DNA of 64,000 bases from Bacteroidota bacterium (GTDB taxonomy: Bacteria > Bacteroidota > Ignavibacteria > UBA10030 > SZUA-254), in contig JAGVIE010000055.1 of the NCBI GenBank assembly GCA_020056225.1, positions 1 to 64,000 on the forward strand, in the 5' to 3' direction. The translations under genes and the position numbers were made by a program. Below are positions 18,477-28,736 of this stretch, in pieces. The notes under the pieces were generated by a model. It saw nothing but the letters and a program-made list of their open reading frames with translations, was not told where the DNA came from and searched no databases. Each line of letters starts with the position of its first letter. Positions within the stretch are counted from its first letter, which is position 1.

Positions 18477-21400
18477 CTATCGCAATAATACCATCTTCTT
18501 CACATCGATGAATGCTGAACTTGTGGAAGCACCAGCCGTTAATTTGTAATAATAAACTCCGCTTGCTAAGTTGTTTGCGTTCAACTCCACCGATTTATAT
18601 CCTGCCTCCTGCATTCCATCGACCAATGTTCTCACTTCTTGTCCAAAGACGTTGTAGATCTTCAGCGTAACGTAATTCTCAGTCGGCAATTGGTAATTGA
18701 TAACTGTAGATGGATTGAAAGGATTGGGGTAATTTTGCTCTAAAACAAATTCATTCGGCAATACAGATGCCGGAGCCGAAAAGAGCCGGAGCCGGATATC
18801 AGTTGTCGGATTACCAATCTTGGTTGTTCCTTCTTGATCTAATGCAATTTCTTTTCCATCAATTATCAGTAATGCTTTGCGGCTTCCATCGTCCATCTTC
18901 CATCCGATTGTTATAGGATATTCGCCGGATGAGATTAAGATTGGAAAATCTTTTAGCCGTTCATTCTCTGCCAATGCGAGGCGGTATCCACCTGCGAAAC
19001 GTACATCAAATACTCCGTCCGGCGGAGGTGGTGGAAGCTCAAACTTATCCATACTTTTTTTCAACTCATCCGCAAAACTAAAATAGAGTGTTTTATTGTT
19101 CCCGATGCGATCTTCTATTGTAATACTATTCGGCGGAGTAGGAGTTTGATTCAGCGTGGAAACCGATGTAACTGCCTGAGATGTAAAAGCGTTGAGAACA
19201 AGTTTTCCGTATGATTTAACTTTCACCCAATAACTATGATGTGGCAGAAGATCAGGACAAGGTCCATAGTCACAATAGTAATCATGATAACCCGAAATGA
19301 TAATACTATCAGGAATCTGGATTACAGAAGTTTTTACAACATTCTTTGAGAGTGTTGCAATCATATTCCATCCGGCAAAAACATCGATTGTATCTATTAA
19401 TCGTGGAAGACCCGGAATCATAACATTCAGCGATGAATTAGATTTCAACCAGAAGCCCATCTTCTCAGGTATGGTGTCGAGTGGAATATATGAATTCTTG
19501 TATATCCATGCATCGGACACCGCGGAAGGATAAATAGAGTACCGATTGTGATCCGTTACTTTATTGGGTAAAGATAACAAATTCCAGCCCCAAAGAAGTT
19601 GGTATGTTGAGTCGGGGAAATAATAATTACCAAAAATAAAACCGCTTGTATCAAGTCCGCTGGTCATCGTGATTGAATATGAACCGTAATTAAGCGGAAT
19701 AGTCTGGAACCAACCAACCTGAGCGCTCTCCGATAGTGTGTATGCGCCGGCACCGATATCCGTGAAAGTGAAATTCCCATCACCATCGGTTGTTGTACGG
19801 TAGGAGGTGGGTCCGGTAAAATTCAAAACCCAATTTGCCAGTCCGGGTTCCCCTGCATCCCGAACACCATTATGGTTTGTGTCGTCGAATGCTATACCGT
19901 GCACAGTAGCGAGTTGAAAATTTCCGAAATTGATTCCGGCAGTATCAATACCGTGCAGAAGATTGATTGAATATGCTGATGCCGGTACCGATTCTATCCA
20001 TCCGATTGGAAGGTTCTCCGTAATCGAATAAGTGCCGATGGCAAGACTATCGAAGAAATAATTTCCATCGACATTTGTTATAGTAGAATCTGTTATTGCT
20101 CCTGTAAGATATATCTTTTTCCCGGAAATAACCGGATCGCCGATATCTTTAACGCCGTTGCCATTTAGATCGTGGAAAACATTGCCGCTGATTTGCCCCA
20201 TAGGCAGTGCGCCAAAATATTTAATAGCGCTATCTGCATTTAATATTCCCCAGCCCATCAGGTTGTTCGGTGCCGACGCCTGGCTCGCTGTTTGCCGCAT
20301 AGCATCTCGCACCTGCATTGGAGTGAGATTTGGATTAGCACACCGAATGAGTGCGGCAACACCGGCGGATAGCGGACAGGAAAATGATGTCCCGTTTGCT
20401 GAACCATATCCCGTCGTATTAGTAGAGCTTGCAACTTTTACACCGGAACCCATTGCCATTATATCGGGTTTGGTTCGTCCATCGGCTGAGGGTCCAACTG
20501 AACTGAAAGAAGTTCGTGTGCCGTTTGAGTACACAGCACCGGCGGCTATAACACTATCGCCATCCGAAGGCGCACCGAGTGTATTATGAACTCCGTCTCC
20601 GGCGCCGGAATTTCCTGCTGAATTAACGACAGCGATTCCCAGGCTTACAGCATGATCGGAGGCTTGTGTTACCAATGTCGTGTTGCCGTCCATATCTGCC
20701 CATGTCCAGCTTGTATATGGCGCATCATAAGTTAAATAGCCGAGCGATGTACTTGTCACATCTACGCCGATACTGTCAGCCCATTGGATTGCCGCCGCCC
20801 AATTATCTTCTTCAATCGGTGTTTCGCTCGAATCGTTCTCTGTTCGTGCAAGAATATAATCCGCTTTGAATGCCGGACCAATCAACTGTCCCGGTTTATA
20901 CCCGCCGATTGTAGAAAGTGTATTCACTCCATGCGATCCGAAACCTGTGCTTGGATTGTATGGAATCACACTCTCTTTGTGATCTACAAAATCGTGTTGA
21001 GCGATTATGTTCATCGAAGCGAATGATTCATGATTAAGAATCCGGAAACCATTATCGAATACACCAACTACTACTCCTTGTCCGTATATGCCGAGATTGT
21101 GTACCGCAGGTACAGTGATTTGGTTTACCTGAGTGAATGATGTTCCGTAGTCAAGCGCAGTTGTTCCGCTGGGCATTGGCTGTGGGAATGTTTCTTTAAG
21201 TGGAGATTCTACTTCGTCGTCGATTTTCTTTTTCCATCTTCCCACTATCTCAATCTCTTTTACAAATGATAAAGATTGGAGTGTTTCAATCTGCTGTTTC
21301 GTTGCAACTACGCTCACCGCGTTAAACCATTTCAACTCATGCCGGACTCTTAGCACCCGGCTTGATACCGCCTGAACATAGGAATGCTCGAGAGGATAAT

Positions 21401-21656
21401 CACGCTCGTCGATAATATTGTTCCGAACTTTCATTCGCCGGGCGATGGAACGTTCGGAAATAAAATTTACAGACATACTCGATTTGAATTTGGTAATGTT
21501 GCCCTTGTCGGTAAAGTACACAAGGACAACAATCTCGTCGTTATTATTCATCGCAGGTAATTGTTTGCTCAGGAGTTTGCCAATCTGCGCCTGTTGGGCA
21601 ACGGATGCGCAAGTTATGATGAAAATGAAAGATAGTATCGAAAGAAGAGTTTTCAT
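18477..21656 (-). CDS. Subtilisin-like (S8) surface protease with SdrD-type repeats and T9SS tail
   Basis: A 1059-residue exported serine protease, counted from the ATG at 21656, which begins a good signal peptide ([20 protein letters not shown]). An ATG four codons upstream is also possible, and no ribosome site decides. An I9-like prodomain region (~30-120) precedes the S8 domain with the triad Asp in VGVFDNGF (~200), His in GSHGVN (~240) and Ser in NGTSFSCP (~423), plus oxyanion Asn in [11 protein letters not shown]. Two SdrD/CNA-B-like repeats follow (~486-575 and ~580-680; [20 protein letters not shown] Ca-binding loops), then a beta-rich region and the T9SS type A domain (~967-1059). 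It probably degrades or matures proteins at the cell surface. The tail carries ASTSSAF, as in the cohesin protein. Confidence 0.92.
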   Translation of the reverse strand: MKTLLSILSFIFIITCASVAQQAQIGKLLSKQLPAMNNNDEIVVLVYFTDKGNITKFKSSMSVNFISERSIARRMKVRNNIIDERDYPLEHSYVQAVSSRVLRVRHELKWFNAVSVVATKQQIETLQSLSFVKEIEIVGRWKKKIDDEVESPLKETFPQPMPSGTTALDYGTSFTQVNQITVPAVHNLGIYGQGVVVGVFDNGFRILNHESFASMNIIAQHDFVDHKESVIPYNPSTGFGSHGVNTLSTIGGYKPGQLIGPAFKADYILARTENDSSETPIEEDNWAAAIQWADSIGVDVTSTSLGYLTYDAPYTSWTWADMDGNTTLVTQASDHAVSLGIAVVNSAGNSGAGDGVHNTLGAPSDGDSVIAAGAVYSNGTRTSFSSVGPSADGRTKPDIMAMGSGVKVASSTNTTGYGSANGTSFSCPLSAGVAALIRCANPNLTPMQVRDAMRQTASQASAPNNLMGWGILNADSAIKYFGALPMGQISGNVFHDLNGNGVKDIGDPVISGKKIYLTGAITDSTITNVDGNYFFDSLAIGTYSITENLPIGWIESVPASAYSINLLHGIDTAGINFGNFQLATVHGIAFDDTNHNGVRDAGEPGLANWVLNFTGPTSYRTTTDGDGNFTFTDIGAGAYTLSESAQVGWFQTIPLNYGSYSITMTSGLDTSGFIFGNYYFPDSTYQLLWGWNLLSLPNKVTDHNRYSIYPSAVSDAWIYKNSYIPLDTIPEKMGFWLKSNSSLNVMIPGLPRLIDTIDVFAGWNMIATLSKNVVKTSVIQIPDSIIISGYHDYYCDYGPCPDLLPHHSYWVKVKSYGKLVLNAFTSQAVTSVSTLNQTPTPPNSITIEDRIGNNKTLYFSFADELKKSMDKFELPPPPPDGVFDVRFAGGYRLALAENERLKDFPILISSGEYPITIGWKMDDGSRKALLIIDGKEIALDQEGTTKIGNPTTDIRLRLFSAPASVLPNEFVLEQNYPNPFNPSTVINYQLPTENYVTLKIYNVFGQEVRTLVDGMQEAGYKSVELNANNLASGVYYYKLTAGASTSSAFIDVKKMVLLR

Positions 21657-21795
21657 GAAATCTGCCATATAGGTTAGTTCGCTTGTCGGAATATTCTTAA
21701 TAAAACTTACCAAAGTTTGAGGGGAAAGTCAAGAAGTTGAATTCAGTTTGAGTTTTCACTATCTTTGTAAGGAAATATCGCATATTATAATAAAA

Positions 21796-22569
21796 ATGAC
21801 ATCTCTTCAAATAAATTCCGATACCATCAAAAAAATCCTAATAAATTTCATCCGCACTGAAGTTGCAAAAACCGGACTTACTAAAGGAATTGTTGGATTA
21901 TCCGGCGGCATCGATTCTGCGCTCGTTGCATCTCTTGCAACTGAAGCGCTGGGTAAAGCAAACGTGCTTGCGGTTATGATGCCGTACAAGACCAGCAGTC
22001 CCGAAAGTATTACAGATGCGAAAATTGTAATTAAACAACTCGGTATTCGATCGGAAATAGTTGAAATTACTCCGATGGTCGATGCTTATATCGGACGGGC
22101 GGGTGAAATGAATTCCATACGTAAAGGCAATATCATGGCGCGCCAGCGTATGATCGTGCTCTATGATATTTCGGCGAGAGAAAGAGGGTTAGTTATTGGT
22201 ACGAGCAATAAGACTGAAATCTTACTGGGATACGGAACACTCTTCGGTGACACTGCCTGTGCAATCAATCCAATCGGTGAATTATATAAAACACAAATAT
22301 GGCAGTTGGCAGAAGCATTGAATATTCCGAGACGCATCATCGATAAAAAACCGACTGCCGATCTCTGGGAAGGTCAAACTGATGAAGGGGAGCTTGGATT
22401 TTCATACAAACGCGTTGACATGTTACTGTCTGCTATGATAGATAAGAAATTAAATGATGACGAATTGTTGAAGCAGGGATTTGAGAAAGATTTTATCGAA
22501 AAAGTTCGAGGTCTGATAAGCCAGAATGAATTCAAACGTCGTCCATCGCTCATAGCTAAACTCGGATAA
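21796..22569 (+). CDS. nadE: NAD+ synthase (ammonia-dependent type)
   Basis: A 257-residue cytoplasmic enzyme that amidates deamido-NAD to NAD using ATP, the last step of NAD biosynthesis. The PP-loop ATP pyrophosphatase motif GLSGGIDSALVASLA is near residue 35, and the substrate-binding stretch GTSNKTEILLGYGTLFGD and the KPTADLWEGQTDE loop are both present. There is no nitrilase (glutaminase) domain, so ammonia or a separate amidotransferase must supply nitrogen. I chose the ATG at 21796; the frame extends upstream only through a TTG. rsmI follows after 25 bases, probably in the same transcript. Confidence 0.95.
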   Translation: MTSLQINSDTIKKILINFIRTEVAKTGLTKGIVGLSGGIDSALVASLATEALGKANVLAVMMPYKTSSPESITDAKIVIKQLGIRSEIVEITPMVDAYIGRAGEMNSIRKGNIMARQRMIVLYDISARERGLVIGTSNKTEILLGYGTLFGDTACAINPIGELYKTQIWQLAEALNIPRRIIDKKPTADLWEGQTDEGELGFSYKRVDMLLSAMIDKKLNDDELLKQGFEKDFIEKVRGLISQNEFKRRPSLIAKLG

Positions 22570-22594
22570 TTCAATCTGTGAAGAAAAACGAAAT

Positions 22595-23326
22595 ATGAGT
22601 GAAGCGATCCAGCGTGGTACGCTCTACATCGTCAGCACGCCCATTGGGAATCTTGAAGATATGTCTGTACGTGCGGTTAATATTCTATCAGGTGTCGATC
22701 TGATCGCCGCTGAAGATACACGAAAGACAAAAATCCTTCTCGATCATTACAAGATCAATAAACCGATGCTGAGTTATTTCAGCTATAACGAAATTCGTCG
22801 AACACCGGAGTTGATAGCTAAACTGAAAGCCGGGTCTTCCATCGGTCTCGTGTCGGATGCCGGCACGCCCGGCATATCCGATCCGGCATATCGCATCGTT
22901 CACGAAGCAGTCGAAGAGCAAATACCGGTTGTCGCTATCCCGGGTCCTACTGCGTTTCTTTCCGCGCTTATTGTAAGCGGCCTGCCTGCAAATCGTTTCG
23001 TATTTATCGGATTTCTTCCGGGTAAAAAAGGGAGGAAGACAATGTTGGAAGAAATATGCTTATTAAAAGAAACAATCATTTTGTATGAATCACCACATCG
23101 GTTGATGAGAACTCTTGCAGACTTAAAAGAATATTGCGGCGATCGAAATATTTCCATCTCACGCGAACTGACGAAGAAATTTGAAGAGACTACTCAAGGC
23201 AGAATCACCGACATGATTGAGCATTTCAGTAAGCATTCACCACGTGGAGAGTTTGTTCTGATCATAGAAGGTTGTTCGAGATATAGGATGAAAGGAAACA
23301 TAATTAATAAACACAAGGATGTATAA
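22595..23326 (+). CDS. rsmI: 16S rRNA (cytidine(1402)-2'-O)-methyltransferase
   Basis: A 243-residue SAM-dependent methyltransferase of the tetrapyrrole-methylase fold that 2'-O-methylates C1402 in the decoding centre of 16S rRNA. Family hallmarks are seen in order: LYIVSTPIGNLEDMS, AAEDTRKTKILLDHY, LVSDAGTPGISDPAYR, VAIPGPTAFLSALIVSG, FIGFLPGKKG, YESPHRL and SRELTKKFEE. The last ~15 residues are basic and not conserved. It lies 25 bases after nadE, suggesting co-transcription. Confidence 0.95.
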   Translation: MSEAIQRGTLYIVSTPIGNLEDMSVRAVNILSGVDLIAAEDTRKTKILLDHYKINKPMLSYFSYNEIRRTPELIAKLKAGSSIGLVSDAGTPGISDPAYRIVHEAVEEQIPVVAIPGPTAFLSALIVSGLPANRFVFIGFLPGKKGRKTMLEEICLLKETIILYESPHRLMRTLADLKEYCGDRNISISRELTKKFEETTQGRITDMIEHFSKHSPRGEFVLIIEGCSRYRMKGNIINKHKDV

Positions 23327-23476
23327 GGAACGATTATTGATGAATTGAAAAACGGACCAGGATGTCGCGGCTCCGCAAAACCACAACCTGACAGTTATTT
23401 GCCAACATGTCAAAACATTCCTGAAATATTTTTTAATTCTGTGACAAAAAGTCACTAAAATCTTCCGACTATTTTT

Positions 23477-23632
23477 TCAATCATTAAAATCATTCAAATA
23501 TCTAAGTTTCTTCTTTGGCACATCCTTTGAGTTGTATAAAGCTAAAAGTTCATCAATAATCAATTTATGCAAAATCTCCAGAAGAGGCGTTTCCTCAATT
23601 CTTGATTTTATCAGCGGATTTACATATATTTA
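23477..23632 (-). pseudogene. Possible C-terminal remnant of an unknown protein
   Basis: A minus-strand frame without an ATG, bounded upstream by a stop, encodes VNPLIKSRIEETPLLEILHK followed by LIIDELLALYNSKDVPKKK and ends LRYLNDFND-stop. The composition is protein-like (amphipathic helices) and differs from the low-complexity intergenic sequence around it. I do not recognise the family. It may be a decayed gene end, or chance. Confidence 0.25.
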
Positions 23633-23644
23633 TGCGTTCTAAAG

Positions 23645-23653
23645 GAGTGCTAA
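23645..23653. promoter_or_regulatory. CIRCE-like half-site upstream of groES
   Basis: GAGTGCTAA matches exactly the right half of the HrcA-binding CIRCE element (TTAGCACTC-N9-GAGTGCTAA) about 95 bases before the groES ATG. The expected left half is not recognisable, so HrcA control is only a possibility. Confidence 0.3.
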
Positions 23654-23748
23654 TCTGGACTGGCTTTACTTCATTTCGAAGTGGTATTTTCAACAAAGAA
23701 CTTAACTTATTAACCATTGATATTAAATAACTTATAGGAGCTATACTT

Positions 23749-24033
23749 ATGAAAATTAAACCATTAAGTGATCGTGTTGTAATTAAGCCTTCTCAGGCGG
23801 AAGAGAAGACAAAGGGAGGAATTATACTTCCCGACACTGCAAAAGAGAAGCCAGTGATTGGTGAAATTGTTGCAGTAGGTCAGGGCCGGAAGGCGGATGA
23901 TGGCAAATTGATACCGCTGGATCTCAAAGTCGGAGATAAGGTTCTATATGGAAAATATTCGGGCACTGAAGTCACCATCGATGGTCAGGAGTATTTGATC
24001 ATGCGCGAGTCAGACATCTTTGCCGTTGTTTAA
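23749..24033 (+). CDS. groES: Co-chaperonin GroES
   Basis: A 94-residue 10-kDa chaperonin that forms the heptameric lid of the GroEL folding chamber. The characteristic start [20 protein letters not shown], the mobile loop [16 protein letters not shown] with its hydrophobic IIL contact, and the end [13 protein letters not shown] are present. Length is normal. An AGGAG site lies upstream, and groEL follows after 46 bases. Confidence 0.98.
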   Translation: MKIKPLSDRVVIKPSQAEEKTKGGIILPDTAKEKPVIGEIVAVGQGRKADDGKLIPLDLKVGDKVLYGKYSGTEVTIDGQEYLIMRESDIFAVV

Positions 24034-24073
24034 TAAAATGAAATCAAACAAATAATATAATAATAGGAGTTGA

Positions 24074-25717
<1,644 letters not shown>

Positions 25718-25755
25718 AAAAGTCGATAAGTATTTAGTACCTCGTAAGTTAGAAG

Positions 25756-25795
25756 AAAACCCCGGTCATCAAAATGGCTGGGGTTTTATATTTTG
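25756..25795 (+). terminator. Rho-independent terminator after groEL
   Basis: AAAACCCCGGTCAT and ATGGCTGGGGTTTT form a stem (with wobble pairs) around a small A-rich loop, followed by TATATTTTG. It starts 38 bases past the groEL stop. Confidence 0.8.
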
Positions 25796-25961
25796 TTAAT
25801 TCATTGTAGATTATAGATATTATACTCTATATATTCAAAAATATTGAAGTCGTCGAAGTATCTAGTTTCAATGGAATCTGCTGAACCGACAGATTTCTTA
25901 GGAAAGGCATCACATAATGACCTTTGGGACAAAAGCGCATAAGCCGTAAAGGAGAATAATT

Positions 25962-27848
25962 ATGCAAAAACTAATAATACCAGACAACGAGTTTGAGCGA
26001 CTTAAAGCTCTACATCGATACGCAATACTAGACACACCAGCCGAAAAAGTATTCGATGATATAACCTTCCTTACTTCCCATGTATGCCAAACACCTTATT
26101 GCATGATCAGTTTTGTTGATAGTGAACGCGTCTGGTTCAAATCAAAAACTGGATTAGATATTAAAGAAATTCCGCGCGACATCGGTATTTGCGCTCGTGC
26201 GATTATGAAACCGGATGATCTTTTCATTATCAACGATACAACGTTTGATGAACGTTTCGTAAACAACCCTATGGTACAAAACGAGCCGCACATCCGTTTT
26301 TATGCGGGCGCGCCGTTAGTTACATCGGATAATTTTGTGTTAGGAGAACTTTGCGTTCTCGATTCCGTACCGCGAGAGCTGACTAAAGAACAAATGACTG
26401 CCTTATGGGCATTAAGTCGATCGGTGGTTAATGAACTTGATCTGCGGCGGAATATAAAAATTCTTTCTAATGCCAACTCAGAACTCAAACGGACAGAAAC
26501 CGAAATGAGAGAAGCTGAGGAACGGCTTCGTGATTTTCTGGAAAATGTAAACGACATGATCCAATCTGTAGATAATGAAGGAAATTTTCTTTATGTAAAT
26601 CGTTCATGGCTGAGCACTCTGGGATACAATAGATCGGAAATGTCGAAACTTAAATTAATGGAAGTTCTTCATCCTGATTGCCGTGAGCAATGTATGGAAA
26701 AATTCATGCAGGTGTTATCCGGTAAAGTTATTGGCGAAGTTGAAGCAGAATTCATTACGAAGGACGGTAAGAAAATTATCGTTGAGGGGAACTCGAATGT
26801 GAAATTTGAGGATGGAAAACCGCTTTACACCCGCAGTATCTTCCGCGACATCACCGAACGCAAGCGAATGGAAAAAGAATTGCAAATTAAACAAGCGTAT
26901 TTTCAACAGCTGTTCGAGAACGCGCCGGAAGCAATCGTAGTGCTTGATAATGAAGATAGAATTATCGACGCCAACCGTGAGTTTACCCGCATGTACGGTT
27001 ATACGCACGAAGAATCGATTGGTCATTACATCAATCAGCTTATTGCGCCTTTCGAGCTTCGGGGTGAAGCGCTTTTGTTAACCGCTAAGGTTGCCAAGGG
27101 GGAAACGATTAGTTATGAAACAATCCGGCACAGAAAAGATGGAACGGTATTGACTGTCTCGATTCTCGGAACGCCAATAACGGTGGAAGGCGGTAAGATA
27201 GGAGTTTACGGCATATATCAGGATATCAATCAGCGTAAGCAGATGGAAAAAGAACTTCAAATCAAACAGGCATATTTTGTGCAATTGTTTGATAGTTCTC
27301 CGGAAGCGATAGTGATACTTGACGAGTATGACCGCGTTCAAAATCTTAATAAAGAATTCACGAAGATGTTCGGTTATACGCTCGAGGAAAGTATGGGCCA
27401 GCAGATTCATGAGCTTGTTGCTTCTCAGGACCTGCGGGATGAAGCGCTAGCGCTCACGAATAAAGTAGCTCATGGTGAGATGATTAGCTTCGAAACTGTA
27501 CGAAAGAAAAAAGATGGTTCGCTTTTCGATGTTTGGATTCTCGCGGCACCCATTTATGTAGAGGGCGGAAAAATTGCTCTTTATGGAATGTACCGCGATA
27601 TCACCGAGCGAAAACGAATTGAGAAAGAGCGGGAACAGCTTATTCATGATCTTCAGGAAGCCCTCGCGAATATTAAGACGCTTCGCGGACTTATTCCTAT
27701 TTGTGCGTGGTGTAAAAAAGTCCGAAACGACACCGGTTATTGGAATCAGGTGGAAACGTACATAGAACAGCAGGCAGATGTAAAATTCTCGCACGGCATC
27801 TGCCCGGATTGTTTTGCAAAAGTTAAAGCTGAATCTAAGTACGAATAA
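25962..27848 (+). CDS. Cytoplasmic GAF-PASx3 protein with C-terminal CxxC/CPxC module
   Basis: A 628-residue soluble sensor. A GAF domain (~1-165, beginning with the NEFERLKALHRYAILDTPAE motif common before sensor GAFs) is followed by three PAS/PAC units (~190-300, ~305-425, ~430-555). The second and third are tandem near-duplicates, each starting MEKELQIKQAYF. The protein lacks any kinase or cyclase and ends in the same ~55-residue module as the 793-aa PAS protein: IPICAWCKK (~582) and HGICPDCF (~614), a potential metal-binding double Cys pair. It probably signals through protein interaction; its partner is unknown. A GGAG site precedes the ATG. Confidence 0.87.
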   Translation: MQKLIIPDNEFERLKALHRYAILDTPAEKVFDDITFLTSHVCQTPYCMISFVDSERVWFKSKTGLDIKEIPRDIGICARAIMKPDDLFIINDTTFDERFVNNPMVQNEPHIRFYAGAPLVTSDNFVLGELCVLDSVPRELTKEQMTALWALSRSVVNELDLRRNIKILSNANSELKRTETEMREAEERLRDFLENVNDMIQSVDNEGNFLYVNRSWLSTLGYNRSEMSKLKLMEVLHPDCREQCMEKFMQVLSGKVIGEVEAEFITKDGKKIIVEGNSNVKFEDGKPLYTRSIFRDITERKRMEKELQIKQAYFQQLFENAPEAIVVLDNEDRIIDANREFTRMYGYTHEESIGHYINQLIAPFELRGEALLLTAKVAKGETISYETIRHRKDGTVLTVSILGTPITVEGGKIGVYGIYQDINQRKQMEKELQIKQAYFVQLFDSSPEAIVILDEYDRVQNLNKEFTKMFGYTLEESMGQQIHELVASQDLRDEALALTNKVAHGEMISFETVRKKKDGSLFDVWILAAPIYVEGGKIALYGMYRDITERKRIEKEREQLIHDLQEALANIKTLRGLIPICAWCKKVRNDTGYWNQVETYIEQQADVKFSHGICPDCFAKVKAESKYE

Positions 27849-27875
27849 ATCTTAGCGTGCGTTGCGGTTCGTAGC

Positions 27876-27888
27876 GAACATGGCGAGA
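27876..27888. repeat. Copy of the GAACATGGCGAGA repeat word
   Basis: GAACATGGCGAGA occurs here after a small GTTC-gtagc-GAAC palindrome. The same word forms both arms of the structured intergenic element at 40212-40286. Confidence 0.35.
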
Positions 27889-27930
27889 AAGAAGTTGGTT
27901 ATAATAATGAATGGAAAATAAATAATATTA

Positions 27931-28057
27931 ACACCTCGACCTGCCTGCCGCCGGCATGTTAAACGAGGTAGACTAAATAATAAATACCGTATTAACACCT
28001 CGATTTATCGAGGTGTCTGTAGAAGTAGAAAAACAATGCCTAACTGTTTCAACAGTT
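27931..28057. repeat. REP-like palindromes upstream of the transposase
   Basis: Three palindromes precede the transposase remnant. One is an ACACCTCG/CGAGGT pair (27931-27970) with a GC-rich CTGCCTGCCGCCGGCATG insert inside it. The second is ACACCTCGAT-TT-ATCGAGGTGT (27995-28016). The third is AACTGTTTCAACAGTT (28042-28057). Confidence 0.7.
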
Positions 28058-28076
28058 TAAGAGAGGAGAATAACAG

Positions 28077-28525
28077 ATGTCACTGCACTCATACACCAAA
28101 TACTGGCTGCATCTGATATGGGGCACACTAAAACGAGAGAAACTCCTGATCACTCAAGAGACCAGAAAAGCCGTCTCTTCATACTTATATAAATATTCAG
28201 AAGATAATAACATCTTCATGAAAATAAACCACGTTAACAACGACCATGTTCACTCGATAGTAGATTTACCGACTAACATGGCAATTGAAAATGTCATGAA
28301 GTTATTCAAAGGAAGTTCTTCTCATTGGATAAATCAAAATAATTTTATCCCGACTAAGTTTGCTTGGGGAAGAGGGTATGGGGTTTTTCTGTTTCCGAGT
28401 CAAACTTAGAAATAGTTATGGATTATGTTAAAAATCAAGACGAGCATCACAGGAAGAAACAATTTTCAGAAGAGCACCAAGAATTTATTGAGCATTATGA
28501 ATTGCGATTCATCACAGAAGATTAA
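28077..28525 (+). pseudogene. REP-associated (RAYT, IS200-like Y1) transposase, frameshifted
   Basis: The frame opens at ATG 28077 and encodes an IS200-like/Y1 transposase: YWLHLIWGTLKREKLL, the metal-binding region NDHVHSIVDLP (HxH type) and LFKGSSSHWIN. Near 28390 one base appears to be missing in a GGGGTTTTT stretch, and the frame runs into a stop at 28409. In the neighbouring frame the family's expected ending continues: FSVSESNLEIVMDYVKNQ (this holds the helix that follows the catalytic Tyr region) then EEHQEFIEHYELRFITED and stop at 28523-28525. Together the parts give a normal ~150-residue protein. It is flanked by palindromes of the kind such enzymes act on. Either it is a recent pseudogene or the base was lost in sequencing. 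Confidence 0.85.
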
Positions 28526-28719
28526 ACCGTTGAAACGGTTAGCCAATTAATAACTTAGTTGGCTAACACCTATCTGAAGATAGGTGTTAATCTAGCCATA
28601 ATGATATAACACATTAACACCCCGATTCATCGAGGTGGAATAAAAGTAAGGTGATAATAAAGTAAGGTGATAATATAGAAATGCTGAGACTAACATTAAC
28701 ACCTCACTTCAGTGAGGTG
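28525..28719. repeat. REP-like palindromes downstream of the transposase
   Basis: Five palindromes in a row: AACCGTTGAAACGGTT (28525-28540), AGCCAA/TTGGCT arms (28541-28564), AACACCTATC-TGAA-GATAGGTGTT (28565-28588), CACCCCGATTCATCGAGGTG (28618-28637) and CACCTCACTTCAGTGAGGTG (28700-28719). The outer CACCT/AGGTG bases stay fixed while the inner arms change together, so hairpin shape is what is kept. The first pairs with AACTGTTTCAACAGTT on the other side of the transposase. Confidence 0.7.
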
Positions 28720-28736
28720 GGTTAGAAAGTAAAACT

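Larger units (their letters stand above)
23327..23748. other. Intergenic region upstream of groES
   Basis: Holds the groESL promoter region and leader, a CIRCE-like half-site at 23645-23653, and a minus-strand coding-like remnant (23477-23632). No intact gene is seen. Confidence 0.5.

Noticed and set aside
23618-23653. Complete CIRCE element before groES
   Set aside because: Only the right half GAGTGCTAA is present; the left half at the required 9-base spacing does not match.
27931-28719. CRISPR array in the palindrome cluster
   Set aside because: The repeats are self-complementary hairpins of differing sequence with irregular spacing, not identical direct repeats with unique spacers.
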